64,000 bases of DNA from Babylonia areolata. Its lineage: Eukaryota > Mollusca > Gastropoda > Neogastropoda > Buccinidae. The stretch's first letter is position 1. Each line of letters opens with the position of its first letter. This document shows, one piece after another, positions 1 to 11,400 of the stretch. Under the pieces are notes generated by a model. It was not told where the DNA came from, did not search any database, and saw only the letters and a list, made by a program, of their open reading frames with translations. Made by a program: the position numbers and the translations under genes. Where the stretch lies: the NCBI RefSeq assembly GCF_041734735.1, contig NC_134901.1, positions 29,124,857 through 29,188,856 on the forward strand, given 5' to 3'.

Positions 1-398
1 CGACGGATGAGTAGGCAGGCAGGCTTATCTGTCGTCTGTTGGTGTGTGTCCTCATATGGGAGAAGAGGCCGATTCTGGATGCGCAGCACTTCCCACAGGT
101 GTTGCAAGGGGAAACGTCTCCAGAAGTTGAGCCCTGCTTCCTTCGCTCACGCTTCTCCTTAATGCCCAGCGTTCTCTTGTTTTCAAACGTCTTTATGCCA
201 CTAGAGTACAGCATCCTCCAGCGACAGCGGTCAAGGGCATCAGTTTCCCAGGAAGCGATGTCTATGTCACAAACTTTGAGGTTTGTCTTCAAGGTGTCCT
301 TGAAGCGCTTGCAGGGTCTTCCAAGTTCGCGGTGGCCTTCTTCAGCTGGCCATACAAAAGCATCTTCGGGATCCTGCTGTCGCCTGACCAGCACAGGT

Positions 399-401
<3 letters not shown>
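1..401 (-). mobile_element. LINE fragment: 3' end of the reverse-transcriptase ORF
   Basis: Read on the minus strand this codes for the C-terminal tail typical of I/Nimb-like non-LTR retrotransposon ORF2 proteins: SRIPKMLLYGQL, then GRPCKRFKDTLKTNLK, ASWETDALDRCRWR, and a terminal C2H2-like knuckle CNTCGKC...HMRTH. The family is known for the motif order RxPK-LLYGEL, G-x-R-x-x-G-x-P-x-x-R-F-K-D, W-x-x-x-A-x-D-R-x-x-W-R. One frameshift separates the LLYGQL part from the GHRELGRP part, so the copy is dead. It is truncated on its upstream side, where a T30 tract begins, and runs off the left window edge. Confidence 0.75.

Positions 402-431
<30 letters not shown>
402..431. repeat. T30 homopolymer
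   Basis: Uninterrupted run of T on the plus strand between the LINE fragment and the next interspersed repeat. It may be the A-tail of an element on the minus strand. Confidence 0.9.
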
Positions 432-433
<2 letters not shown>

Positions 434-440
434 TGAAGAG

Positions 441-775
441 GACTTTACATATACGGGGTCATTTGCACAACAGGCTGCCTACCTGGGTAGAGCCGACTGA
501 CGGCTGCCATTGGGCGCTCATCATTCGTTTCCTGTGTCGTTCAATCAGATTTCAGGCACGCACACATACACACTTAGACATGTAACATTTTACGTGTATG
601 ACCGTTTTGTTTATTTACCCCGCCATGTAGGCAGCCATACTCCGTTTTCGGGGGTGTGCATGTTGCGTATCTTCTTGTCTCCATAATCCACCGAACGCTG
701 ACACGGATTACACGATCATTAACGTGCGTATTTGATCTTCTGCGTGTGTGTACACACGAAGAGGGTTCAGGCACT
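441..775 (+). mobile_element. Interspersed repeat, copy 1 (CGGGGTCATTTGCACAACAG family)
   Basis: Closely matches 37889-38125 and, inverted and more diverged, 59060-59245. Shared blocks include GGGGTCATTTGCACAACAGG, GGGCGCTCATCATTCGTTTC and TAACATTTTACGTGTATGAC. The part from about 640 to 735 also resembles 24085-24200. Copies at 37889 and 59245 begin with a TATA(T/C)AGCGCC...AAGCGCTTTACAAAC block typical of LINE or SINE 3' regions; this copy lacks it. No protein can be read from it. Confidence 0.75.
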
Positions 776-862
776 ATGTTGAGCTGGGAGATCGGAAAAA
801 TATCCTGTCTGCAGCGGGCACGGGCATGGGTGATGTTTTCTCGCTTGTCCGTATCCCCGGTA

Positions 863-1260
863 CGAAGGTGGCGGAATGGTGAAGACGCTGATCTGCCAAT
901 ACACAGTCCGTGAGGGTCTGGGTTCGAATCCCTCTCTCGCCCTTTCTCCGACGTTTGACTGGAAAATCAAACTGAGCGTCTGTCTAGTCATTCGGATAAG
1001 ACGATAAAGCGAGGTCCCGTGTTCAGCACGCGCTTGGCACACTGTAAAAGAACCCATAAGTGTTGTCCTCTGGCAAAATTCTGTTGAAGAAAATCACTCT
1101 GGTAGGTACACAAATATACACGCATGCAGTGAAGACCTGGCTAAGCGCGTTGGGTTATACTGCTGGTCAGACCTCTGTCGAGCAGACGTGGTGTGGTGTA
1201 TGATTATGGAGTTGTCCGAACGCATTGACGACTCCTTGAGAAACTGAAACTGCATTATTC
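863..1260 (+). mobile_element. tRNA-Leu-headed SINE (family A), near full length
   Basis: The head at about 868-945 has an A-box-like GGTGGCGGAATGGTGAAGAC and a B-box GGTTCGAATCC, as in tRNA-Leu-derived SINEs. The body contains AGACGATAAAGCGAGGTCCC and AAAGAACCCAT, followed by CTGGCAAAATTCTG. The tail contains GCTAAGCGCGTTGGGTTATA, CAGACGTGGTGTGG and CTCCTTGAGAAACTGAAACT. A second long copy lies inverted at 5604-6030, and tail-only copies occur elsewhere in the window. Confidence 0.8.
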
Positions 1261-1477
1261 AGTGACAGCGCTGGCCTCTCTTGTCGACGCACAGACGTCC
1301 GATAGCTCTGCCCTGTCTGGGGTCGACCTTAGAGGCAACCTTCTGGGATTCGTGTCTTAGTCTCCTTCTTCCGGACATGGCCCCTTGACCTTCTGAGACG
1401 TCGCTGACATGGAAACGACATCAGGCTTGTGTCTTTGTGACGTTATGTTCGTCATAGTGACGTCATACTTCTGTCCT

Positions 1478-1702
1478 GAAAATGATGATGATGCTGATGA
1501 ATATCATTATCATCATCATCATTATTGTCTTGTCATTCTTCTGTCATTATTACTATTATTATTATTATCATCATCATCATACTTATTAAGCAGACTGATA
1601 TGTGTTAAAGTAAGGCAAGTGGTGACCTCGCTTGTGAGGTCATCATTCGTGAAAATGATGATGGTAATAATGACGACAACGATGGTGACTGACGACGACG
1701 AC

Positions 1703-1735
<33 letters not shown>
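1478..1735. repeat. GAT/ATT trinucleotide-rich tract
   Basis: Interrupted (ATC/ATT)n at about 1478-1580 and (GAT)n at about 1690-1735. Sequence between these tracts and the Rab start holds nothing else recognisable. Confidence 0.85.
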
Positions 1736-1877
1736 TGCTGAGAGAGCAGAGGGAAGGGGAAGTCGGTTCATGAACATGGTGAGAGATGATGATCCCCACC
1801 CACACGGTCATCATGTAGTGATGATTTGTGATGTGACGACGACTGATGACGATGACGGTAATGATAATGATTTCACC

Positions 1878-1880
<3 letters not shown>

Positions 1881-1951
<71 letters not shown>

Positions 1952-1970
1952 CGCGCGCGCGTGCGTGCCT
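1881..1970. repeat. (GT)n followed by GCGCGCGCGC
   Basis: Perfect GT dinucleotides from 1881 to about 1947 run into an alternating GC block. It lies 30 to 115 bases upstream of the Rab start codon. Alternating purine-pyrimidine sequence of this kind can adopt Z-DNA. Confidence 0.9.
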
Positions 1971-1998
1971 GCATCTGTGCACGCACAGGTCGCTGAGC

Positions 1999-4412
1999 AT
2001 GGCGAGCGGGGAGCCCAGCTACAAGGTGATCCTGTGCGGGGAGTACGGCGTGGGCAAGAGCTCCATCTTCCGCCGCTTCCTGCACCCGGGGGACTCGGGC
2101 CCCACCACCCAGTACCGCCACGAGCAGCCCTCCCTGGGCCTGGACCAGTGCACCCGACCCTTCACCGTGGGCACCACGCCCGTCAAGGTCAGGACCTCGT
2201 GGTGGTGGTGGTGGTCGTGGTCATGTTGTTATGGCTGGATTCACATTTCGTGGTGATGGCGGTGGTGGTGGTGGCGATGTTGTTACGGCTGTATCCACAT
2301 TTCGTGGTGGTGGTGGTGGTGGTGATGATGGTGGTGGTGGTGATAGTGGTGGTGGTGGTGGTGTCAATGTTGTTACAGTTGTATCCACATTTCATGGTGG
2401 TGGTGGTGGTGGTGATGATGGTGGTGATGATGGTGGTGGTGGTGATAGTGGTGGTGGTGGTGGTGTCAATGTTGTTACAGTTGTATCCACATTTCATGGT
2501 GGTGGTGGTGGTGGTGATGATGGTGGTGGTGGTGATAGTGGTGGTGGTGGTGATAGTGGTGGTGGTGGTGATAGTGGTGGTGGTGGTGGTGTCAATGTTG
2601 TTACAGTTGTATCCACATTTCATGGTGGTGATGATGGTGGTGATGATGGTGGTGGTGGTGATAGTGGTGGTGGTGGTGATAGTGGTGGTGGTGGTGATAG
2701 TGGTGGTGGTGGTGGTGTCAATGTTGTTACAGTTGTATCCACATTTCATGGTGGTGGTGGTGGTGTTATGGCTGTATCCACATTTCATGTTCATGGTGGT
2801 GGTGGTGCTGGTGGTGGTAGTGATGGTGATGGTGATGGTGGTGATGGTGGCAGTGATGGTGGTGGTGGTGCTGGTGGTGGTAGTGATGGTGGTGGTGGTG
2901 GCAGTGATGGTGGTGATGGTGATGGTGGTGCTGGTGCTGGTGGTGGTGGTGATGGTGATGGTGGTGGTGGTGGTAGTGATGGTGATGGTGGTGGTGATGA
3001 TGGTGATGGTGATGGTGGTGGTGGTAGTGATGGTGGTAGTGATGGTGGTGGTGATGGTGGTGGTGGCGATGTTGTTATGGCTGTATCCACATTTCGTGTT
3101 GGTGGCGGTGGTGGCGTTGATGGTGGTGGTGGTGATAGTGGTGGTGGTGGTGGTGTCAATGATGCTACGGTTGTATCCACATTTCATGTTCATGGTGGTG
3201 GTAGTGATGGTGGTGGTGGTGATGGTGATGGTGGTGGTGGTGGTGATGATGGTGATGGTGGTGATGGTGGTGGTGGTGATGGTGGTGGTGGTGGTGGTGA
3301 TGGTGATGGTGGTGATGGTGGTGGTGGTAGTAGTGATGGTGATGGTGGTGGTGGTGATGGTGATGGTGGTGGTGGTAGTGATGGTGGTAGTGATGGTGGT
3401 GGTGGCGATGTTGTTATGGCTGTATCCACATTTCGTGTTGATGGTGGTGGTAGTGATGGTGATGGTGGTGGTGGTGGTGATGGTGGTGTTGGTGGTGATG
3501 GTGACGGTGGTGGTGATGATGGAGGTGATGGTGGTGGTGGTCGTGGTGGTGGTGGTGGTGGTGATGATGATGATGATGGTGGTGATGATGGAGGTGATGG
3601 TGGTGGTGGTGATGATGGTGATGATGACGGTGGTGATGGTGGTGGTGGTGGTGGTGGTGACGGTGGTGATGGTAGTTGCATTTCGTGTTGTTGTTGGTGG
3701 TGATGATGGTGGTGGTGGTGATGGTGGTGCTAGTGATGGTGATGGTGTGGTGGTGGTGATGGTGGTGGTGGTGGTGGCCATATTGTTATGGCTCATCCAC
3801 ATTTCGTGTTGGTGGCGATGATGATGATGATGGTGGTGGTGGTAGTGGTGATGATGGTGATGGTGGTGGTGGTGGTGATGAATGTAATGGTGATGGTGGT
3901 GTTGGTGGTGATGATGGTGATGGTGGTGGTGGTGATGGTGGTGGTAATGGTGGTGATGGTGATGGTGGTGGTGATGGTGATGGTGATGGTGGTGGTAATG
4001 GTGGTGATGGTGGTGGTGGTGGCGATGATGTTGTGGCTATATCCACATTTGGTGGTGGTGGTGGTGGTAGTGATGGTGGTGGGGTGTTGGTGTTGGCGAT
4101 GTTGTTATGGCTATATCCACATTTCGTGGTGGTGGTGGTAGTGATGGTGTTGGGGTGTTGGTGTTGGCGATGATGTTGTGGCTATATCCACATTTGGTGG
4201 TGGTGGTGGTGGTAGTGATGGTGGTGGGGTGTTGGTGTTGGCGATGTTGTTATGGCTATATCCACATTTCGTGGTGGTGGTGGTGGTGGTGGTGGTGATC
4301 GGTGACGTGCAGATGTACGTAGTTTCTTTCTGTGACTCGAAGCTGTGTCAGCAGCAGTGAAGGTGCCGTTTCCTTCCGGCTGTAACCAGCGGCCTCACCC
4401 CACCCAGCAACA

Positions 4413-4469
<57 letters not shown>

Positions 4470-5547
4470 CTCATTGACGTGCACTGATACACAGAGATTT
4501 CTCTGTGTGCGAGATGTGTAGAATTGTACACAGGGGACTGGTGTCCCACTTTACACATTGACATAAGGACGAGTATGTGTTGGAGGTGGGGTGGGGTCTG
4601 GGGTGCGCGGGCGCGCCTGTGTGTCTGTGTGCATGTACGTGCATGCTTATGCTGAAGTGTCGTGGTCTGTCTGCATGTTGTCTTCATGGTAAACAAGACG
4701 CTTCGAGGCTTATTACCTATTTTTAGCGTCCTAATTTATTGCATCTGTTGGTTGCATTTTCATGGTTTGTGGGACCAAAAACGGAAAAATCAAGATAGTG
4801 GCACGTTAGTTTAGCGACTGAATCTGCATCAAAACTGGATGAAATATCGTTCAAAATAAGAGTTGAAATCCACTGAAAATGGGTCACAACATCAGTCTAC
4901 TAATGGTAATATCATATCATACATGCACAAAAATTGCCGATAAAATAAGGTTCCTGAATTTAGGATACTGAGATAGGGCTTTACCCACTTCAGGATGTCA
5001 CTGTGTTCCCTTTGTAAACGAAAAAAAAAAGTATTGACACTTCTTTTTCCTCTCTGTCCCTTCATCACGGTCCCCCTTTCCCACACACCACCAGCTGACG
5101 CTGTGGGACACTGGGGGCATGGAACGCATGAGCTTCATCGGGGCCAGCTACTACCGCGGGGCCAACGCCGCCCTGCTGTGCTACAACAGCAACAACAAGG
5201 ACACCTTCACCATCCTGTCCCAGTACATCCTGGACATCGCCATGAACGCCGAGGGCGCCAAGATCTTCCTGTGCGGCAACGACTCGGCCGGGGGTGAGGG
5301 GAAGGAGGGGGTGGGGGAGGAGGACATGGAGGCCTTCATGGAGGAGGGCGGGGACGTGTTGTCGGGGGTCTACAGCGTGTCGTGCCGCGACAACCGGGGG
5401 CTGGAGGACATGTTCCGGGACATGGCCCGCGTGCTGCACGAGGACGCCCTGAAGAGAGTCACCCTGCCCAGGGACGTCCTGAGGCCCCAGGACCCCGGCA
5501 CGCTGGGCGCCGCTCCTCCACCTGCTCAGGGAAACCGGTGCTGCTGA
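1999..5547 (+). CDS. Atypical Rab/Ras-like small GTPase, two coding exons
   Basis: Exons are 1999-2187 and 5095-5547, both phase 0, joined by AAG|gtcagg and ccaccag|CTG; the product is 213 residues. The G1 P-loop is GEYGVGKS (14-21). The G3 motif is WDTGGMER (67-74), where Rabs have WDTAGQER, so the usual catalytic Gln is Met. The FLCGNDSAGG stretch replaces the usual GNKxD, so G4 is degenerate, and an acidic insert (GEGKEGVGEED) follows it. SVSCRDN probably corresponds to G5. The protein ends NRCC, a double-Cys motif of the kind geranylgeranylated in Rabs, implying membrane attachment. The start was chosen because upstream sequence in frame is only a GT repeat; an AG at 1988-1989 (cgcacag) could be the acceptor of a 5'UTR intron. 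Family membership is clear, the subfamily is not. A role in vesicle traffic is inference from the family. Confidence 0.85.
2192..4300 (+). repeat. Intronic GGT/GAT array with an embedded 25-30-base motif
   Basis: About 2.1 kb of (GGT)n with GAT and AGT interruptions fills most of the Rab intron and starts a few bases after the splice donor. A motif close to GTTGTTATGGCTGTATCCAC followed by ATTTCGTG recurs at irregular spacing about fifteen times, for example near 2224, 2278, 2366, 2468, 2592, 2722, 2765, 3068, 3410, 3785, 4029, 4103, 4175 and 4248. Because stop codons are rare in GGT/GAT repeats, long open frames appear on both strands; none looks like protein. Confidence 0.95.
4413..4464. 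repeat. (GT)n microsatellite
   Basis: About 25 perfect GT units in the Rab intron. The remaining intron to 5094 is ordinary non-coding sequence ending in a pyrimidine-rich acceptor. Confidence 0.95.
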
Positions 5548-5603
5548 GGAGTTGTTTGTTTGTTTGTTGTCCCCGTCCCGGTATGGAGAGCGGCTGTTCT
5601 GCT

Positions 5604-6030
5604 TCACTTTCAACTGCTTCAGGTTCTTCAGGAGGCGTCACAGCGTTCAGTTCGGACAAATCCCTTTTCGCTATACCACATCTGCTAAGCTAGATGCCTG
5701 ACCAGTACAGCATAACCCAACGCGCTCAGTCAGGCCTTGAGTGCATGCATATGTATTTGTGTGTACCTATCAGAGTGGATTTCTTCTTCTGCAGAATTTT
5801 GCCAGAGGACAACACTCTCGTTACCATGGGTTCTTCTTTCAGTGCGGTCACGTGCGTGCTGCACACGAGATCTCGGTTTATCGTCTCATTCATCCAAATG
5901 ACTAGACACTCAGTTTGCTTTTCCAGTCAAACTTTGGAGGAATGGGCGGGAGCGGGATTCGAACCCAGACCCTCGCGGACTCTCTGTATTGGCAGATAAG
6001 CTTCTTCACCATTCTGCCACATTCCTGTTC
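5604..6030 (-). mobile_element. tRNA-Leu-headed SINE (family A), near full length, inverted
   Basis: Reverse-complement counterpart of the 863-1260 element. The tRNA-like head is at about 5935-6030 (B-box reads GGGATTCGAACCC on the plus strand), the core at 5770-5930 and the tail at 5604-5750 (GCTATACCACATCTGC and AACCCAACGCGCTCAGTCAG). It starts about 60 bases after the Rab stop codon, so it probably lies in the Rab 3'UTR or just beyond it. Confidence 0.8.
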
Positions 6031-7727
6031 TACTACGCATGGATGGAAGAACCGTCATGCTGAACTCTACCCACCCTCAGGGAACCGGCTGCCGCTGAGG
6101 AGGAGGAGGAGGAGGAGGAGGAGGGAAGCTGTTCATTGACCTGTCACACACACTGGTGATTGTTAAAGTGTCCTCCAGTCGTGTTGCTGTGTGTCGTTTG
6201 CGTGGTGGATGCGGAGGGGGGGGGGGTGGTGGTGGTGGCTGTTCTGCTACCCACTGAGGAAGGACCCCTGTCACGCAGGACTCTGCTCCCCCTCAGAGAA
6301 ACGGGTGCTGTGCTGCTGCTGCGGAGGAGGAGTTTTGTTCCATGTCTCGTCATACATACTGGTTACTGTCAACGCTTGGTTGGTTTGGTTTTTTATTTTA
6401 TTTATTTATTTTTTTAAGAATTCGATTTTTGATTTGAATGTCATCGTTTTAAAAAGGTTAAGTTCTGTTGACTGTTGGTGCTGCTTGGTGGTGGACGAGG
6501 ACGAGGACGATTTCTGTGCTGACACACATGGAGACCCGATTTTATATCATTGTTATTTTCTATGTTGTTTGTTCTTTTATGGAGGAGGAGGACTTTGTTA
6601 AATACATACTGGTGGTTATGGACATTTTGATGAAGTAATAATTTTCACTTTTGAATGATATAGTTTAAAAGGTAGGAGAGGAGAGGGGAGTTGAATGGTG
6701 AGTTTGGGGTTGGGAGGGGGCGTGGGAGGGGGGGGGGGGGGATCATGTTAATTATCGTTATTTTTGGGTGTGGAAGAGGATGATGACGGTGCTGCTATGG
6801 AGATGTCTTTGTTTAGGTTTGAGACTTCGTGACAAGGGGTACTACACACTTCCGTTCAGAAAGGTGCAACAGTGTGAAAGAATACGCTGTGTTATGAAGA
6901 TTACGATCCACAGCAACAAGCGATGGTGTTAGTGTCTGACTGCCCGACCGAGCAGGGCAGAAAATGATACTGTTCACCGATGCCTGGAAAGGGATATATT
7001 TTGTTCAAGCTCATGACATGCGTTTGCAATGAAATTCAAATTGTGATTCGCATGATCCCAAAGCATGCATCCTTGACTTTTTAAATTTTGTTTAATGTGT
7101 TTTTGTAAACATAGTTTATTTTCCATTTCCATGTGCACGTGACTCTTTTGGGTTTTTATAATGCAGTCGGTCAGCATTTGTGTGGCATCGGACTACGGTG
7201 TATTAAACATCCTTCACATTTCACTGTCCTACAACCGTGCCTTATAGAGAGGATCGACCTAAAAGTATTTACCCCGTTACTGTTCACCAGCTGCTAATCA
7301 TTTTAAGAAGCTGGTCCATGGGTTAGAACTGACATGCAACATTGAAAGGGGGAAAAAAAACAACTGCACAGGAAATCTGGCTATTACGACGCCAAAACCT
7401 GTTGCATGATGGGATTGGTCATTTCCCATCTTGTTTGGGGAGGTAAAGTAGTAACACTGAGTCAGAGTTATGTTATGGGACAAATACTTACAATGTGGAC
7501 TTTAACTCTTTCCATACGAATGGCGAAAGGGACGACGTTAACAGCGTTTCACCCCAATCACCATCATCAAAATATTGCAAGCAGAAGGCTGTTATACTGA
7601 AGAGGTGAATGTTGACAGAGAATACCACAATTCTGACGACGGAAGCTAAAGGTTGGGTCATTCAGACACCCACTGGACATCCGAGGGGTGTGTGTAGAGG
7701 AGAAGAGAGGACTAGCCGTACTGAGTG
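6031..7727. other. No gene recognised; low-complexity tracts
   Basis: Contains (GGA)n at about 6097-6123, G-runs at 6215-6224 and 6727-6740, and scattered GGA/GAC tracts. No open frame has protein-like composition. Part may be 3'UTR of the Rab gene. Confidence 0.6.
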
Positions 7728-7910
7728 AGTTAAGAAGCACCATGGCAGAATTGGATAAGGCGTTAGACTTCTGATCCAGTGTCCACCAGCGATCAGGGTT
7801 GAGGCCCCGTTTCGGCATGGTGTTGTGTCCTTGGGAAAGGGCATTTTACTCCACCCAGGTGTGAATGGGTAACTGACTTCGGCTCGGGAAGATTAAAATG
7901 GCTGAAGGAG
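7728..7910 (+). mobile_element. tRNA-headed SINE, third type
   Basis: Head at 7738-7810 with GGATAAGGCGTTAGACTTCT and a B-box-like GGGTTGAGGCCCC. It is followed by TGTCCTTGGGAAAGGGCATT, CTCCACCCAGGTGTGAATGG and TAACTGACTTCGGCTCGG, a body shared by SINEs of several invertebrate groups. Single copy here, with no clear A-tail. Confidence 0.65.
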
Positions 7911-7990
7911 AGGACTGGGCCCCGTCTTCTAATGCTGAACTACAGACAAAGTGGTTATCATTTAACTGCCCAAACAGCTGTGAAAGACAG

Positions 7991-8630
7991 TGTGGGTCAC
8001 GTGGGGAATATGAGGGGGTAGTCTGGGTCACGTGGGGAATATGAGGGTAGTGTGGGTCACATGTGGGGAATATGAGGGTAGTGTGGGTCACACGTTGGGA
8101 ATATGAGGGTAATGTGGGTCACATGTGGGGAATGAGGGTAGTGTGGATCACATGTGGGGAATATGAGGGTAATGTGGGTCACATGTGGGGAATATGAGGA
8201 TAGTGTGGGTGACACGTGGGGAATATGAGGGTAATGTGGGTCACATGGGGAATATGAGGGTAGTGTGGGTCACATGTGGGGAATATGAGGGTAATGTGGG
8301 TCACATGTGGGGAATGAGGGTAGTGTGGGTCACATGTGGGGAATATGAGGGTAATGTGGGGAATGAGGGTAGTGTGGGTCACATGTGGGGAATATGAGGG
8401 TAATGTGGTGAATGAGGGTAATGTGGGTCACATGTGGGGAATGAGGGTAGTGTGGGTCACATGTGGGGAATATGAGGGTAATGTGGGTCACATGTGGGGA
8501 CTATGAGGGTAGTGTGGGTCACATGTGGGGAATATGAGGGTAATGTGGGTCACATGGGGAATATGAGGGTAGTGTGGGTCACATGTGGGGAATATGGGTC
8601 ACATGAGGGGAAGTGAGGGGTAGTGTAGGT
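7991..8630 (+). repeat. Minisatellite, about 30-base unit
   Basis: About 20 units built around GGGTCACATGTGGGGAATAT followed by GAGGGTA(A/G)TGT. Shortened units lack the GGGTCACAT part or the ATAT. Flanks are unique. Confidence 0.95.
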
Positions 8631-8639
8631 CAAATTTGT

Positions 8640-11020
8640 GGGTAGACTTTTCTTAGTAAGTTCTGTCATCAAACCGTTTCAGGAATGGCAGAACAAACAT
8701 GTCCACCATTCTGCATTGACATCACACTATGTCCAATTTTATGGATGTATAATTTGTTGTAAAGCAAGTCTGCCCATGAACTGTTTAAACATCAATGTAC
8801 ATTTGACCATGATTTTGTTTGTATGATGCAATATTTTCTGCTTCGTTTCAGTTACACATTAACTTCATTGTGTATGAGTAGTTTGGAATGGGTGAGTGCA
8901 CCATCTTTTTTGTGTGTGATGATGCATGTTTTGTGAAAATTATTGTTTTTAAAGTTACTATCAAATAAGGCTCAACTCTTGGCTTATATCAAAGATTGAC
9001 ATAAGCTTACAGTTGGACCAACAGCAAAGTGAGAGCTGTATAATCAATGGTTTCTCCACTGCATTGTGAATTCATTTACAGCTTTGTCTCTCATGAAGAA
9101 CAATGACAAACTTGGAGGCAAGATTGGAGGCTTGGAGGCTCTTATTGCTGTCATCTTGGGGGCTTGTTGGCCTTTTGGGGGACTGTCTTTATGCTGATTG
9201 TCCTAAAACCCTCTTGGTCAAGAGTGTTGGGATGTAACTTGGGCAAGACACTCTCCACTTTTATTAAATTCTAGCCAAGATAGTTGAGACAACAGTTGCC
9301 TCCACTGTTGTTCTGATGGTCATAGCTGGACATGACTATCAAACATACAATGGTATGGATGTTTATGTTACTGACATGCAAAATGATTGATTGTGCATGT
9401 GTGTTTGTAATAATATGAAAAGAGATTCAAGCAAAGTATTGACAAGAAAAGTGTATGGTAACATGTTTATCATCATCATCATTATGCAGATGTGTAACAT
9501 TTAGATTAAAAAAAAAAAAAAAATCTAGCTGAAGCTGATGACAAATATTGGCTGTAGAGTGTGCTTGGTGAAATGCAAATGCTAGAGTAAAATAACTGAA
9601 GCTTTTAAGTCTCATAGAGCAAGGCACATTAATGTTATTCTGCTGACTTTTAATGAATTATTCACCACCTTCAAAGACCCACTTCTCATATCCCATTGAC
9701 ATTCTGTCACACATTTTCAATTATCAAAGATATTCCGTAAGAATTCATCATCAGTTGACAGGTCTTCCACTATTTTTTGGACATTGTGCAGTGCGGTGAT
9801 GCTGTTCTTAGAAAGTTAAGGACATGTTCATCCCTCTAGCCACACCACCTGGAATGATAAAACTGTATGGAGAACACCATCATCTGGCATTTTTTTCCAT
9901 AACTACCCTTCTGTCCTCTGTCTGTCTCAATGGCAAGTAGCGATTCAACCCTATGTGTACACTGAACGTCAGTCAGATCCATACTCTAAAAGACAAAAAA
10001 GCAATACATCAGTATCTCCTTATGTTCTTTGTGGGCTAAATAACATCTTATCATATTATTGATAACACACATACATGCATGTGAACACAGACAAGATAGA
10101 CAAAGATGTAGATAAATGAGATGTAAACATGTTAGATACACAGGTTGGTGATATAAACAGACAGCAAGCAATAAACAAAACAATAATGCAGACTACTCAG
10201 TCGATGTGTGTGAAGTTGTTCATGTGTATTGTGTTCAGGGGAGAATGAGGGAGAGAGAAAGTGTGTGTGCTTGTGTTTGTGCACGTACTCAGTTCTGAGA
10301 GAGAGAGAGAGAGAGAGATACTGAAAAATATATACAGGCATGCATTTTTTAGCTGCTTGTGGACCAATTTCTTATAAAAAACCCACAAAAAAAACCCAAA
10401 ATAAAACCACACAAATCTCAAATCAGAAATGGGCTGTAATGACCTTATATAATACCATAGAAAAATGCTGGATTTCTTTTCATAACCAGACATTTAGTAT
10501 TTCATTTTAGCCCCCTTGTGAACACTACTGCTGATGTGCATACCACCAATCTTGTCAGTCTGTTTTGCAGGCCAGACTTGAACAGCTCCTGAACTACTTT
10601 CACCCACAGCAATGATGCGTCACCCTGGCATTCACATACCACACCAACACAACATTTCACAATTTAACGGCTTCCTTCACAGTCAATGTTTGTTCCATAT
10701 CCCTCAACAAACACCTCCACTTATCTCAAACGTAAAACAGTCATCATCATTATAAAACATGGAGAATGGACACAGCAATACACATTTTGATCAGCTTCCA
10801 TCATTTGTAAGCTGTGGTACTGTGCTTTATATGTATTTTTTGTTTTGCTTTCTGGTTCGTTTGTTTGTTTTTGGTTTTAAAAAAAATCATGAATCATTTT
10901 GAGTTTGTTCAAAAATAAAGGAAAAAAAGTTTGTGTCAGGAAAACCACAATACAATGCCCACTAATCTTCACAACAGGACCCAAAACCTTTATGATAAAG
11001 CGAAATACAGAGTAGGCAGG
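8640..11020. other. Unique AT-rich sequence, no gene recognised
   Basis: No open frame longer than about 100 codons has protein-like composition, and I see no splice-flanked coding stretch. Small features: A16 near 9508-9523 and a (GA)n tract near 10296-10318. Confidence 0.55.
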
Positions 11021-11024
11021 TACA

Positions 11025-11400
11025 GAGTGCAGTGGCCACAGTGATAACACATTCGCTTAGGGAGCAAGAGAATCTGAGCGCATGGGATCGAAACCCACAC
11101 TTGACAGTATTTTTTTCCTCATCCACAAGACCTTGAGGGGTGGTATGGAAGCTTGTCATTCAGATGAGACGATAAACTGATGCACTCAGCACACACAAAA
11201 GAACTTGCAGCAACGAAAGGGTTGTCCCTGGCAATATTCTGCAGATAAAAATCCACTCTGATAGTAAAATAAATCCACTTGCTGGCAGAAAAAAGGTGGC
11301 GCTCTCATTGAAGTGACATGCTCTCCCTGGGGACAGCAGCCCGAATTTCACACAGAGAAATCTGTTGTGACAAAAGAGAAACATAATGCAATGTTTACTT
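11025..11400 (+). mobile_element. tRNA-headed SINE (family B)
   Basis: The head at about 11028-11110 has a B-box-like GGGATCGAAACCC. The core has CATTCAGATGAGACGATAAA, AAAGAACTTGCAG and GTTGTCCCTGGCAATATTCT. The tail has CTCTCCCTGGGGACAGCAGC and CACACAGAGAAATCTGTTGT. Matches copies at 51421-51800 and, inverted, 57300-57715. Confidence 0.75.

Noticed and set aside
868-945. Possible tRNA-Leu gene
   Set aside because: A and B boxes are present, but it is continuous with a SINE core and tail and has a second copy at 5935-6030, so it is a SINE head.
1704-3821. Open frames of 500-700 codons across the Rab intron on both strands
   Set aside because: They are GGT/GAT repeat translations (poly Val, Gly or Thr), lie inside an intron with good splice sites, and occur in several frames at once.
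7991-8630. CRISPR-like regular array
   Set aside because: Units are directly adjacent with no unique spacers, and the genome is eukaryotic. The same applies to the other arrays.
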